The position numbers were made by a program, and so were the translations under genes. A DNA stretch of 33,556 nt from NCBI GenBank assembly GCA_902545555.1, contig CACCGK010000010.1, forward strand, positions 1-33,556. Direction: 5' to 3'. The notes beneath the pieces were generated by a model that saw only the letters and a list, made by a program, of their open reading frames with translations, made no database searches and was not told the DNA's origin. The stretch is from an uncultured Pelagibacteraceae bacterium (GTDB lineage Bacteria > Pseudomonadota > Alphaproteobacteria > Pelagibacterales > Pelagibacteraceae). Below are positions 1-8,920 of this stretch, one piece after another. Positions within the stretch are counted from its first letter, which is position 1, and each line of letters starts with the position of its first letter.

Positions 1-42
1 GGGGTGGTTGCTCCTTCGGCGCTACAAAAGTAGTCTCTCCCG
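1..42 (-). promoter_or_regulatory. Glycine riboswitch, 5' part of first aptamer (cut by window edge)
   Basis: Read on the minus strand from base 42 leftwards, the sequence starts with a GGGAGAG P1 strand, then a small CTAC/GTAG hairpin, then the glycine-aptamer core GCGCCGAAGGAGCAA, then an ACCCC strand that leaves the window. These are the hallmark 5' elements of the glycine riboswitch (Rfam RF00504). The pairing half with CUCUCAGGCAAAAGGAC should lie just left of base 1. It points away from gcvT, so it controls a leftward gene outside the window. In SAR11 a glycine riboswitch ahead of malate synthase (glcB) is known, so glcB is the natural guess, not shown here. Confidence 0.85.
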
Positions 43-45
43 TAT

Positions 46-1143
46 ATAAAAAAAACATCACTAAATAAACTTCATCAAAGTAACAACGCTAAGTTTGTTG
101 AATTTGCTGGGTATGAAATGCCCATTCAGTATAGCAAAGGTATTATTGAAGAACATAAATTCACAAGATCGAATTCTGGAATATTTGATGTATCTCATAT
201 GGGTCAATTATTTATATACGGTGATGAAAGTTTAACAGATGAATTAGAAAAAATTTTTCCATTAGATTTAAAAAATTTAAAACAAAATTGCTCTAAGTAT
301 AGTTTTTTAATGAATGAAGATGCGGGAATTTATGATGATTTAATCATAACTAAAATAGAGGAAGGGTATTTAATTATTTTAAATGCTGCATGCAAAGATA
401 AAGATTTTGAGATTTTATCCAATTTACTAGGTTCAAAATTTAAAATGAATTTAGATAACAATAGATCTTTAATAGCAATTCAAGGACCCAAGTCTGTTGA
501 AATTTTAAACTCAATTATAAATGGGGTTGATCAACTAAATTTTATGACAGGAAATTGGTTTGATTCTGATAATCAAAAATTATTTGTCACAAGATCAGGT
601 TATACAGGGGAAGATGGATTTGAAATTTCAATTTCTAACGATAAAGCTGAAAAATTTGTTGAAAATTTAATAGAAAAGGGAGCACAACTTATAGGACTTG
701 GGGCAAGAGATACCTTGAGATTAGAAGCTGGATTATGTTTATATGGTCACGAATTAGATATTAATAAAACACCAGTTGAGGCAAACCTTAGATGGGCAAT
801 CTCAAAATCTAGATTATCAAATGGAGGTTTTATTGGATCAAAAAAAATTATGAACCAAATGCAAGATGGAGCAAGCCAAATAAGAGTAGGGATTAAACCC
901 GAAGGTAGATTGATTGCTAGAGAAAAAACAAAAATATTTAATGATACAGATAAACAAATTGGCGAGATAACTAGTGGCACATTTGGACCAAGTGTAAATG
1001 GTCCTATAGCAATGGGTTATGTTGATAAAGAGTTTTCAAAAGTTGATACTAAAATTTTGCTTGAGGTAAGAGGGAAAAAACATCCAGCAAGTGTTTGTGC
1101 ATTACCATTTTATAAAAAAAATTATGTGAAAGGAGTAAATTAA
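46..1143 (+). CDS. gcvT: Glycine cleavage system T protein (aminomethyltransferase), unusual start
   Basis: GcvT takes the aminomethyl group from lipoyl-GcvH and passes the methylene to tetrahydrofolate, releasing ammonia. Family motifs include [10 protein letters not shown] at the N-terminus, [10 protein letters not shown], the folate-site stretch [11 protein letters not shown] and the [16 protein letters not shown] block. The first ATG in frame is at 118, but the conserved FAGYE lies upstream of it and the frame stays open back to a TAG at 31-33. No ATG, GTG or TTG occurs between; the only plausible initiator is ATA at 46, which gives KKTSLNKLH as the N-terminus and 365 residues, the normal family length. 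I therefore give 46 as start with low certainty; the conservative call is 118. The stop overlaps gcvH by one base (TAATG), so the two are translationally coupled. Identity is certain, start is not. Confidence 0.9.
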   Translation: MKKTSLNKLHQSNNAKFVEFAGYEMPIQYSKGIIEEHKFTRSNSGIFDVSHMGQLFIYGDESLTDELEKIFPLDLKNLKQNCSKYSFLMNEDAGIYDDLIITKIEEGYLIILNAACKDKDFEILSNLLGSKFKMNLDNNRSLIAIQGPKSVEILNSIINGVDQLNFMTGNWFDSDNQKLFVTRSGYTGEDGFEISISNDKAEKFVENLIEKGAQLIGLGARDTLRLEAGLCLYGHELDINKTPVEANLRWAISKSRLSNGGFIGSKKIMNQMQDGASQIRVGIKPEGRLIAREKTKIFNDTDKQIGEITSGTFGPSVNGPIAMGYVDKEFSKVDTKILLEVRGKKHPASVCALPFYKKNYVKGVN

Positions 1144-1523
1144 TGAGTGAAGTAAAATTTTCTAAAGAACATGAGTGGATTACTTTAGAGGGAGATGTAG
1201 CCACAGTAGGAATTACAAAACATGCAACAGAAATGCTTGGAGACATAGTTTTTGCAGAACTTCCTGAAAAAGGATCTAATGTTGAAAAAGATGGTACTGC
1301 AGGAGTAGTAGAATCTACGAAAGCTGCTAGTGATGTTTATACTCCAGTTAGTGGTGAAGTGGTAGATACCAATCAGTCTATAGTAGATGATCCTGCCAAA
1401 ATCAATGAGGACCCTGAAGGTGGTGCATGGTTTTTTAAATTGAAAATTAAAGACACATCTGAGCTAGATAATTTAATGAACAAAGAAGAATACGATAAAT
1501 TTGCAAAGGAGACATCAAGCTAA
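1143..1523 (+). CDS. gcvH: Glycine cleavage system H protein (lipoyl carrier)
   Basis: GcvH is the small lipoylated shuttle that carries the aminomethyl intermediate between GcvP and GcvT and presents dihydrolipoamide for reoxidation. The 126-residue length is typical. The lipoyl attachment site is visible as [19 protein letters not shown], with Lys60 the modified residue, and [16 protein letters not shown] is the usual N-terminal hammerhead strand. Both ends overlap neighbours by one base through TAATG junctions, so gcvT, gcvH and gcvP should be read from one message. No separate regulatory site is visible in front of it. Confidence 0.97.
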   Translation: MSEVKFSKEHEWITLEGDVATVGITKHATEMLGDIVFAELPEKGSNVEKDGTAGVVESTKAASDVYTPVSGEVVDTNQSIVDDPAKINEDPEGGAWFFKLKIKDTSELDNLMNKEEYDKFAKETSS

Positions 1524-4393
1524 TGTTACATAATTCACAAAAAGATTTTATTAGAAGACACATAGGTCCATCTGAAAAGGACCAAGAAAAAATGCTTAAA
1601 GATCTTAACTTTAAGTCATTAGATGAGTTTATTAATAGTACCATACCAGAAAAGATTCAGTTTAAAGGTGAATTAAATATCGGTGAACCGAATTCAGAAT
1701 ATGAAGCGTTAAGAAAATTAAAAGCAATTTCAAAAAAAAACCAAATTTACTCAAATTTTATAGGGATGGGTTATTATGGAACTTACACACCATATGTAAT
1801 TTTAAGAAATATATTAGAAAATCCTGGATGGTACACATCATACACACCTTATCAGCCTGAAGTAGCACAAGGTAGATTAGAGATGCTATTAAACTTTCAA
1901 CAAATGATTGTTGATTTTACAGGAATGGATATAGCAAACGCGTCTTTACTTGATGAAGGAACAGCAGCTGCCGAAGCTATGGGTTTAAGTCATAGACTTA
2001 ATAAAAGTGATAGTAATTTAGTTTTTGTTTCAGAGAACTGCCACCCACAAACAATTGACGTTATTCAAACTAGAGCAGAGCCAATGGGTCTAAAAGTACT
2101 TGTCGGAAACGAGGATAAAGTTTTAGAGCAGTTAAAAGAAGATATTGTTTGCGGAGTTTTACAATATCCAGGAACTTTAGGTGATATTAAAGATCCTAGT
2201 GAGGCCATAAGTAAAATTCATAAAAAAAATGGAAAAGCAATTTTAGTTTGTGATCTCCTTGCACTTTCTATGCTAAAAACACCAAGAGAGCTTGGAGCAG
2301 ATATTGCAGTCGGTAGTTCCCAAAGATTTGGTATTCCAATGGGTTATGGAGGACCTCATGCAGCCTTTTTTGCAACAAAAGATGAATATAAACGATCTAT
2401 GCCAGGTAGGATTGTTGGGGTTTCTGTGGACAGGCATGGAAACCAGGCCTATAGATTGTCATTACAAACTAGAGAGCAACATATTAGAAGAGACAAAGCT
2501 ACAAGTAATATTTGTACTGCACAAGCCTTACTAGCGATTGTTTCAGCAGCATATGCCATTTATCACGGCCCTGATGGAATTAAAAGTATTTCCGAAAGAG
2601 TATCTCAACTAGCAAAAAATTTTGCAGATAAAATAAAACAATCTGGATATGAATTATACTCAGATTATTTTTTTGATACTGTAACTATTATTACCAAAGA
2701 AAAGACTGATCAGATTTTCAAAAATGCTCTAGATCAAAAAGTAAATATTAGAAAAGTAAATTCAGAAATGCTGTCTGTTTCTTTCGACGAAAGAAAAAAT
2801 GTTTATAGAGTAAATCAACTGTTGAAAATTTTTAATGCTGCAGAATCTATTAAAAAAGAGGATCCTACTGTAAGTTTACCAAATTTACCTAAGAATTTAT
2901 TAAGGACTTCAAAATATTTAGAACATCCTGTTTTTAACTCATATCACTCAGAGACAGAGATGCTTAGATATCTTAAAAAGTTAGAGGATAAGGATATAGC
3001 TCTTAATAGAACAATGATTGCTCTAGGTTCATGTACTATGAAATTAAATGCTACTGCAGAAATGATACCTATTTCGTGGAGAGAATTGGCTGAGCCCCAC
3101 CCATTCGTACCTGTCGAACAGATGGAGGGATATAGAGAAATGTTCACAGATCTTAAAAATTGGTTAAGATCTATTACTGGTTTTTCTGGTGTTTCACTTC
3201 AGCCAAATGCAGGAGCTCAAGGTGAGTATGCAGGCTTAATGGTAATAAGAAAATATCATTTAGATAGAGGGGATGAAAATAGAAATATATGTTTAATTCC
3301 AAGCTCAGCACATGGAACTAATCCAGCAAGTGCACAGATGGTAGGAATGAAAGTTGTAGTCGTTAATTGTGACAAAGAGGGAAATGTTGACTTTGAGGAT
3401 TTAAAGAAAAAAGCTGAACTGCATTCAGAGAATCTTGGTGCATTAATGGTAACTTACCCATCAACACACGGTGTATTTGAAGAAAAAATTAAAGATATAT
3501 GTGAAGTAATTCATAAACATGGTGGTCAAGTTTATATGGATGGAGCAAACTTAAATGCGCTTGTTGGTGTAGCAAAACCAGGAAATTTTGGTCCTGATGT
3601 TTGTCATATTAATTTGCATAAAACATTTTGTATTCCACATGGTGGAGGAGGGCCTGGAATGGGACCTATCGCATGTAAAAGACATTTACAAGTTTATCTA
3701 CCTAATCATCCAGTTGTAAAAGATTGTGGGCCTGCAAGCGGAATAGGTGCTGTTTCAGCTGCCCCTTGGGGAAGCTCAAGCATTTTATCAATTTCTTGGA
3801 TGTATATTAAGATGATGGGATCCGAAGGTGTAAAACTTGCAACACAAATTGCAATCCTAAATGCAAATTACATAGCAAATAGATTAAAAGACCATTACCC
3901 AATTCTTTATAAAGGTTCAAATGGTAATGTTGCTCATGAGTGTATTATTGATATTAGATCAATTAAAAGCGAAACAGGTATTTCAGAAGAAGATATAGCT
4001 AAAAGATTAATTGATTATGGATTTCATGCGCCAACAATGTCATGGCCAGTTGCTGGAACAATGATGATTGAACCAACAGAGAGTGAGAGTTTATCTGAAC
4101 TGGATAGATTTTGTGAAACATTGATTAGCATTAAAAAGGAAATAGATATGGTTAAGTCAGGTAAGTTTGACAAAGTAGATAACCCTATTAAAAATGCACC
4201 TCACACCGATATTGAATTAGCTTCAGACGAATGGAATCATAAATATTCAAGAGAGCAAGCTGCATATCCTGCAAAATTCTTAAAAGCAAATAAATTTTGG
4301 CCTCCGGTTGCAAGAGTTGATAACGTGTATGGAGATAAAAATATTTTTTGTACTTGTCCAAGTATGGATGAGTTTAAAGAAGATGCAGCATAA
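1523..4393 (+). CDS. gcvP: Glycine dehydrogenase (decarboxylating), P protein, single-chain form
   Basis: This is the PLP enzyme that decarboxylates glycine and loads the aminomethyl group on GcvH. At 956 residues it is the long fused form, with both homologous halves in one chain, as in most proteobacteria, rather than the split GcvPA/GcvPB. The N-terminal half holds RRHIGPSEKD, YTPYQPEVAQGRLE and SSQRFGIPMGYGGPHAAF. The catalytic half holds SSAHGTNPASAQM, MDGANLNALVG and NLHKTFCIPHGGGGPGMGP, in which Lys700 forms the Schiff base with PLP. The start overlaps the gcvH stop by one base. It is the last glycine-cleavage gene; the next gene starts 6 bp after its stop but belongs to another pathway, so read-through is possible. 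Confidence 0.98.
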   Translation: MLHNSQKDFIRRHIGPSEKDQEKMLKDLNFKSLDEFINSTIPEKIQFKGELNIGEPNSEYEALRKLKAISKKNQIYSNFIGMGYYGTYTPYVILRNILENPGWYTSYTPYQPEVAQGRLEMLLNFQQMIVDFTGMDIANASLLDEGTAAAEAMGLSHRLNKSDSNLVFVSENCHPQTIDVIQTRAEPMGLKVLVGNEDKVLEQLKEDIVCGVLQYPGTLGDIKDPSEAISKIHKKNGKAILVCDLLALSMLKTPRELGADIAVGSSQRFGIPMGYGGPHAAFFATKDEYKRSMPGRIVGVSVDRHGNQAYRLSLQTREQHIRRDKATSNICTAQALLAIVSAAYAIYHGPDGIKSISERVSQLAKNFADKIKQSGYELYSDYFFDTVTIITKEKTDQIFKNALDQKVNIRKVNSEMLSVSFDERKNVYRVNQLLKIFNAAESIKKEDPTVSLPNLPKNLLRTSKYLEHPVFNSYHSETEMLRYLKKLEDKDIALNRTMIALGSCTMKLNATAEMIPISWRELAEPHPFVPVEQMEGYREMFTDLKNWLRSITGFSGVSLQPNAGAQGEYAGLMVIRKYHLDRGDENRNICLIPSSAHGTNPASAQMVGMKVVVVNCDKEGNVDFEDLKKKAELHSENLGALMVTYPSTHGVFEEKIKDICEVIHKHGGQVYMDGANLNALVGVAKPGNFGPDVCHINLHKTFCIPHGGGGPGMGPIACKRHLQVYLPNHPVVKDCGPASGIGAVSAAPWGSSSILSISWMYIKMMGSEGVKLATQIAILNANYIANRLKDHYPILYKGSNGNVAHECIIDIRSIKSETGISEEDIAKRLIDYGFHAPTMSWPVAGTMMIEPTESESLSELDRFCETLISIKKEIDMVKSGKFDKVDNPIKNAPHTDIELASDEWNHKYSREQAAYPAKFLKANKFWPPVARVDNVYGDKNIFCTCPSMDEFKEDAA

Positions 4394-4399
4394 TAATTA

Positions 4400-5638
4400 A
4401 TGAAAATTGCTGTCGTTGGGTCAGGTATTTCTGGACTAAGTGCTGCTTATTATTTATCTAAAAAACATCATGTAGATCTTTTCGAAAGAGAAGATCATTT
4501 TGGTGGACATTCTCATACTATAGATTTGTTTTTTGATGAAAAAAAAGTATCAGTTGATATTGGCTTTATTGTTTTTAATTTTCAAACTTATCCAAATTTA
4601 ATTAATTTTTTTAAGGAAAATGATATTCAAATTGAAAAAAGCAACATGTCTTTTTCAGTTTCAGTAGATAATACGAAATTTGAATATTGTGGCAAAGGAT
4701 TGAGTGGGATTTTCTGCAATAAATCAAATCTATTTAACATTGATTTCTTAAAAATGTTTTTTGATATAATTAAATTTTATAAAAAAAGTGATCAAGCAAT
4801 CATATCCAATGACAAAATCACCTTAGGTGAATATTTAAAAATTAATAAATTATCCAAAACATTTGTTGATTATCATATAATACCAATGGTATCTGCAATT
4901 TGGTCTATGCCTCCTTATGAAGCAAGCAAAATGCCAATTAGTTTTTTTCTTAGATTTTTCCAAAATCATGGTTTGTTTAAATTGAAAAATAGACCACAGT
5001 GGTACACAGTAACTAATAGAAGCAGAACCTATGTTAGTAAAATAATTTCACAATTAAGTGGGGAACATTATAAAAATTATAAAGTTACAAAAATAAAAAG
5101 AAAAATGTCAGGACTAGATTTATATTACGGTGGAGAAAGTGAATTTTTTGATTACGACAAGGTTATTTTGGCAACACATGCAGATGAAGCCTTAGAGATA
5201 ATAGAAAATCCAACTGAGGATGAGAGAAATATTCTTTCGAATTTTAGCTACAAAGAAAATATAGCTTACATACATACAGATCAGCGTGCCATGCCAAAAA
5301 ATAAAAAAGCTTGGTCCTCTTGGAATTCATCAATAGATGACAAGAATTTTGAGAAAAATTCAATAACCTACTGGTTAAATTTATTGCAAAATTTAAAGTG
5401 TGATGAAAATATTTTCTTAACACTAAATCCTTACTTCAATATTGATGCGAAAAAAATATTGAAAAAAGTAAAATTTACACATCCATATTACGATCAAAAA
5501 GCATTAGATGCTCAATCAGAGCTTATTAAAATACAAAATCAAAAAGATTTACTTTTTTGTGGCAGTTATTTTGGTTACGGATTTCATGAAGATGGAATAA
5601 AATCATCTCTTGAAATGCTGAAAAACCTTAATGATTAA
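4400..5638 (+). CDS. FAD-dependent amine-oxidase-like protein (COG2907), lipid modification cluster
   Basis: This 412-residue flavoprotein starts with a dinucleotide-binding motif GSGISG (residues 7-12), followed by an acidic strand end (LFERE) and GGHSHT, the pattern of the COG2907 NAD/FAD-binding family related to phytoene desaturases and amine oxidases. The C-terminal FAD contact is LLFCGSYFGYGFHEDG. In many proteobacteria this gene stands in front of DUF1365 and a Cfa homologue, exactly as here, and the set acts on unsaturated phospholipid chains. In Rhodobacter, genes from such clusters make methylated, desaturated and furan fatty acids (UfaM, UfaD, UfaO); a desaturase role is plausible but I cannot fix which gene is which. 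It overlaps the next gene by 8 bp, so they are coupled. Confidence 0.85.
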   Translation: MKIAVVGSGISGLSAAYYLSKKHHVDLFEREDHFGGHSHTIDLFFDEKKVSVDIGFIVFNFQTYPNLINFFKENDIQIEKSNMSFSVSVDNTKFEYCGKGLSGIFCNKSNLFNIDFLKMFFDIIKFYKKSDQAIISNDKITLGEYLKINKLSKTFVDYHIIPMVSAIWSMPPYEASKMPISFFLRFFQNHGLFKLKNRPQWYTVTNRSRTYVSKIISQLSGEHYKNYKVTKIKRKMSGLDLYYGGESEFFDYDKVILATHADEALEIIENPTEDERNILSNFSYKENIAYIHTDQRAMPKNKKAWSSWNSSIDDKNFEKNSITYWLNLLQNLKCDENIFLTLNPYFNIDAKKILKKVKFTHPYYDQKALDAQSELIKIQNQKDLLFCGSYFGYGFHEDGIKSSLEMLKNLND

Positions 5639-6395
5639 TTCTAGTATATATAATGGGAGTGTAATCCATAAAAGATTTAAGCCAAAGAAACATTTCTTTA
5701 AATACAAAGTTTTTTCATTATTTTTAGATCTATCAGAGCTCAAAGAATTAAATAATAAACTTAATTTTTTCTCTTTAAACAAATTTAATTTAATAAGTTT
5801 CTATGAGAAAGACCATGGTGAACGTGATGGTTCGTCTATTCTCGATTGGGTAAAAAATAACTTACGAAGCAATAACGTAAGTACAGATAATATAAAAGTA
5901 AAACTCTTATGTTATCCAAGAATATTAGGTTATGTTTTTAATCCGCTAAGCATTTTTTTTGTATATGACAATGATGAAAATTTAATTTCTATATTATATG
6001 AGGTTAAAAACACATTTGGTGAACAACATACTTATGTTTTTAAAATAGAAGGAGAAAATAAATTAATTCAAAATAATTGTTCAAAAAAATTCCATGTTTC
6101 CCCTTTCATTGAAATGAATTGTAATTATTTTTTTAGGATATTAAATCCAGGAGATAAGTTGTCTGTAATAATCGATCAATACGACCAAGAGGGAAAAATC
6201 CTATTTGCATCTCAAGATGGAATAAGATCTGATTTAACCAGCAAAAATTTAATGAATTCCTATCTAAAACACCCTTTAATGACATTCAAAATAATTTCTG
6301 CGATACATTTTGAAGCGTTTAAATTGTGGATTAAGGGAATTAAATTTGTAAAAAAAAAATTTAAAATTAAAAATAATATTACAGTAGAAAATTAA
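5631..6395 (+). CDS. DUF1365 family protein
   Basis: The 254-residue product belongs to DUF1365 (COG3496). Diagnostic stretches are the N-terminal YNGSVIHKRFKPKKHFFKY, the central CYPRILGYVFNPLSIFFVY, KNTFGEQHTYVF and KKFHVSPFIEM. The biochemical function of the family is not settled; it is almost always found between a COG2907 flavoprotein and a Cfa-type methyltransferase, so it very likely takes part in modifying membrane fatty acyl chains. It overlaps the flavoprotein by 8 bp upstream and the Cfa homologue by 1 bp downstream (TAATG). No signal peptide is seen. The C-terminus is lysine-rich. Confidence 0.85.
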   Translation: MINSSIYNGSVIHKRFKPKKHFFKYKVFSLFLDLSELKELNNKLNFFSLNKFNLISFYEKDHGERDGSSILDWVKNNLRSNNVSTDNIKVKLLCYPRILGYVFNPLSIFFVYDNDENLISILYEVKNTFGEQHTYVFKIEGENKLIQNNCSKKFHVSPFIEMNCNYFFRILNPGDKLSVIIDQYDQEGKILFASQDGIRSDLTSKNLMNSYLKHPLMTFKIISAIHFEAFKLWIKGIKFVKKKFKIKNNITVEN

Positions 6396-7573
6396 TGTTA
6401 TTAAATAATGTAGCAGATAAATTAGTTTTTAAATTTTTAAGTAAGATCAATTATGGCTATCTTGAACTTACAACATTTGATGGGAATGTTTTAAAGTTTG
6501 GAAATCCAAATGATAAATTACAAGCAAACATATTAATTAAAAAACAAAATTTTAATTATAATTTAATTCGAGGTGGGAGTATTGGTTTTGCTGAAAGTTA
6601 TATGAGAGGAGAGTTTGAAACTGATAACTTATCAAATTTAATAGAGTTAACTGCTAGAAATATAGAAATTGTACATAAATTTTCAGGTATTCTTGATTTT
6701 CCAATAATTAACTTTGTAAAAAATAAGATAATTAAAAATACAAAAAGTAGAAGTAAGCAAAATATTGCTAAACATTATGATTTAGGCAATGATTTTTTTT
6801 CTCTTTGGCTAGATGAGACACTAACTTATTCTAGTGCTATTTTTAATGATAATTCAAAAAACTTATCTGAAGCGCAAAATAATAAATATCAAAAATTAAT
6901 TGATCTAATTAAACCAAATATTGGTGACAAAGTTTTAGAAATAGGATGTGGCTGGGGAGGTTTTGCTGAATACTTAGGCAAAAAATATGATGTAAAACTT
7001 GACTGCATCACAATATCTAAAAAACAATTTGATTATGCAAAAGAAAGAATTTTTAAATGTGGTTTAAATGAAAAAGTTAATATTGAAATAAAAGATTACA
7101 GAGATTTAAATGACAAATATAATTCAATTGCTTCAATAGAGATGATAGAGGCTGTTGGACAAAATTATTTGGAAGGATATTTTAAAACTATAAAAAATAA
7201 TTTATCTGAAGGTGGAAAGGTTGGAATTCAAGCAATTACTATTGATGATAAGTTGTTTGATAGATACAAAAATAAACAAGATTTTATTCAAAAATATATT
7301 TTCCCAGGAGGCTTCTTGCCAAATAAAAGTAGCATTAATCGATATGTTTCTGATAATGGATTAGCTATAAATTCATACATTTCTTATGCCGACCATTATG
7401 CAAATACATTATCTTTATGGAGGAATGAGTTTTTAAAAAAATGGGATTTAATTAAAAATCAAGGTTTTGACTTAACATTTAAAAGAATGTGGGAGTTTTA
7501 CCTTTCTTATTGTGAGGCAGGATTTAAATCAAAAAATATAGATCTGATTCAGTTTTCAATGCAAAATAAATAA
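6395..7573 (+). CDS. Cfa-family SAM methyltransferase acting on phospholipid acyl chains
   Basis: This 392-residue enzyme matches the cyclopropane fatty acid synthase family: HYDLGNDFFSLWLD (128-140), the SAM motif VLEIGCGWGGFAEYLG (180-195), DYRDLND and YIFPGGFLPN. It would methylate the double bond of an unsaturated acyl chain in membrane phospholipid. Compared with E. coli Cfa, as I remember that sequence, the bicarbonate-binding Cys139 is Ser147 here and His266 is Gln279, while Glu239 is kept as Glu252. That pocket is needed for ring closure in E. coli, so this enzyme may stop at a methylated or methylene product, as UfaM does in furan fatty acid synthesis. Databases will probably name it cfa. 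Start overlaps the DUF1365 stop by 1 bp. Confidence 0.88.
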   Translation: MLLNNVADKLVFKFLSKINYGYLELTTFDGNVLKFGNPNDKLQANILIKKQNFNYNLIRGGSIGFAESYMRGEFETDNLSNLIELTARNIEIVHKFSGILDFPIINFVKNKIIKNTKSRSKQNIAKHYDLGNDFFSLWLDETLTYSSAIFNDNSKNLSEAQNNKYQKLIDLIKPNIGDKVLEIGCGWGGFAEYLGKKYDVKLDCITISKKQFDYAKERIFKCGLNEKVNIEIKDYRDLNDKYNSIASIEMIEAVGQNYLEGYFKTIKNNLSEGGKVGIQAITIDDKLFDRYKNKQDFIQKYIFPGGFLPNKSSINRYVSDNGLAINSYISYADHYANTLSLWRNEFLKKWDLIKNQGFDLTFKRMWEFYLSYCEAGFKSKNIDLIQFSMQNK

Positions 7574-7589
7574 AATAATGGAGATATTT

Positions 7590-8138
7590 ATGCGACATAT
7601 AAAAATTATTAATTCAATTTCGTTGATAATTTTATTATTCTTAATTACAAGTTGCTCGAATAATAGTGCTATGAAACCAGAAGATTTTAAAAATAAAGAA
7701 CCGAGATTAATCATTGAAGAATATTTATCTGGAAATGTAAAGGCTTGGGGTGTTTTACAAAATAGGTCAGGAAAAGTTACAAGACAATTTTCAGCGGATT
7801 TAAATGGAACTTGGGATGGAAAGCAGTTAGTTCTTAAAGAAAAATTTAATTGGGATGATGGTGAAGTTCAAGACCGAGAATGGACAATAAACAAAATTGA
7901 TGAGCACAATTATGAGGGAACAGCAGGTGATGTTGTAGGTAAAGCAAAAGGTTTTTCTTATGGACCAGCTTTTAAATTCGAATATGTTTTATTAGTTCCA
8001 GTCAAAGGTAAAGAGATTAAAATAACTTTTGACGATTGGATTTTCAAACAAGATGATAGGGTTGCAATAAATAGAGCAACAATGACTAAATTTGGTTTTA
8101 AAGTAGCTGAATTGACCGTTGTATTTGTAAAAGATTAA
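7590..8138 (+). CDS. DUF3833 family lipoprotein
   Basis: This is a small exported protein of 182 residues when started at 7590. I prefer that ATG because GGAG lies 6 bases upstream, while the in-frame ATG at 7578 has no such site. The N-terminus is MRHIKI, a hydrophobic stretch, then a lipobox LITSC with Cys22 the lipidated residue. The body has the DUF3833 pattern: EEYLSGNVKAWGVLQNRSG, GTWDGKQLVLKE, DGEVQDREW and DDWIFKQDDRVAINRATM, which suggests a lipocalin-like barrel. The family goes with COG2907/DUF1365/Cfa clusters and could hold or move a modified lipid at the periplasmic face (inference). Its stop abuts the stop of the convergent dehydrogenase gene with no gap. Confidence 0.82.
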   Translation: MRHIKIINSISLIILLFLITSCSNNSAMKPEDFKNKEPRLIIEEYLSGNVKAWGVLQNRSGKVTRQFSADLNGTWDGKQLVLKEKFNWDDGEVQDREWTINKIDEHNYEGTAGDVVGKAKGFSYGPAFKFEYVLLVPVKGKEIKITFDDWIFKQDDRVAINRATMTKFGFKVAELTVVFVKD

Positions 8139-8897
8139 CTATTTTTTTTGATATTTCGTTAGTTTTCCAACTAAACCAAAATAAATTTTACTCGGTAAAA
8201 AACTCAACAATTTTAATGTAATTGTAAGTGATTTTGGAAAATGAATTTCAAATATATTTTTATTAACTAAACCTTCATAAATTTGATCTGCAGCATACTC
8301 AGGAGTTTTTAAAAAAGGCATTTTAAAATCATTTTTATCTGTCATTGGTGTTTTAATAAATCCAGGAGACACTAAACAAATACGAACATTGTATCTTTTA
8401 AAATCAAAGTACAAACTTTCAGCTAGGTTATTTAATGCAGATTTTGATGGTCCATATCCAGTTGAATTAGGCAATCCCCTATATCCTGCAATTGACGAAA
8501 CAATAGTAATTATACCTTTTTTTTTATCTCTAAAGTATTGTTCTACCGCTTTAATACTATTAACTGTTCCAAAAAAATTTACCTTAAACACATCTTCCAT
8601 TCGCTCTACATCTATATCTTTTTCTTTTTTTGGATCCCATGTTCCTGTTGAAAAGAAACAAATATCTATATTTTCATATTTGTTTTTAATTTCGTTAAAT
8701 ACTTCTTTACACTTTTCTTTATTAGTCACATCTAATGGAAAACCTGAAATATTTTCATAAGAATTCGAAAGCTTATTCAATAATTCAGCTCTTCTAGCTG
8801 ATACAGCAACGTTCCATCCTTTTGCTGCAAACTTAATTGCTAAAGCTTTACCAATTCCAGTGCTTCCACCTGTAATCCAAATAGTTTTTTTACTCAT
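8139..8897 (-). CDS. Short-chain dehydrogenase/reductase (SDR)
   Basis: This 252-residue classical SDR has the nucleotide-binding motif TGGSTGIG (residues 9-16), with SARR after the second strand favouring NADP, and the catalytic set Ser134/135 (VSSIAG), Tyr148 and Lys152 (YGPSK). The C-terminal part VSPGFIKTPMTDK is typical. It is the only minus-strand gene of the lipid cluster, yet SDRs of this type are common partners of COG2907/Cfa/DUF3833 sets, so it may reduce or oxidise a modified acyl intermediate; the substrate is unknown. Its stop touches the DUF3833 stop, and its start is 8-23 bp from the divergent TspO gene, so the two promoters must overlap coding DNA. Confidence 0.87.
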   Translation of the reverse strand: MSKKTIWITGGSTGIGKALAIKFAAKGWNVAVSARRAELLNKLSNSYENISGFPLDVTNKEKCKEVFNEIKNKYENIDICFFSTGTWDPKKEKDIDVERMEDVFKVNFFGTVNSIKAVEQYFRDKKKGIITIVSSIAGYRGLPNSTGYGPSKSALNNLAESLYFDFKRYNVRICLVSPGFIKTPMTDKNDFKMPFLKTPEYAADQIYEGLVNKNIFEIHFPKSLTITLKLLSFLPSKIYFGLVGKLTKYQKK

Positions 8898-8920
8898 TTT
8901 TTGCTATGTATATATCTAAC

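Noticed and set aside
1..60. Glycine riboswitch on the plus strand as the leader of gcvT
   Set aside because: The conserved core GCGCCGAAGGAGCAA and the GGGAGAG P1 strand read only on the minus strand.
8389..8760. Open frame of 123 codons on the plus strand inside the SDR gene
   Set aside because: It is antisense to a clear SDR with all catalytic motifs and its translation has no family features.
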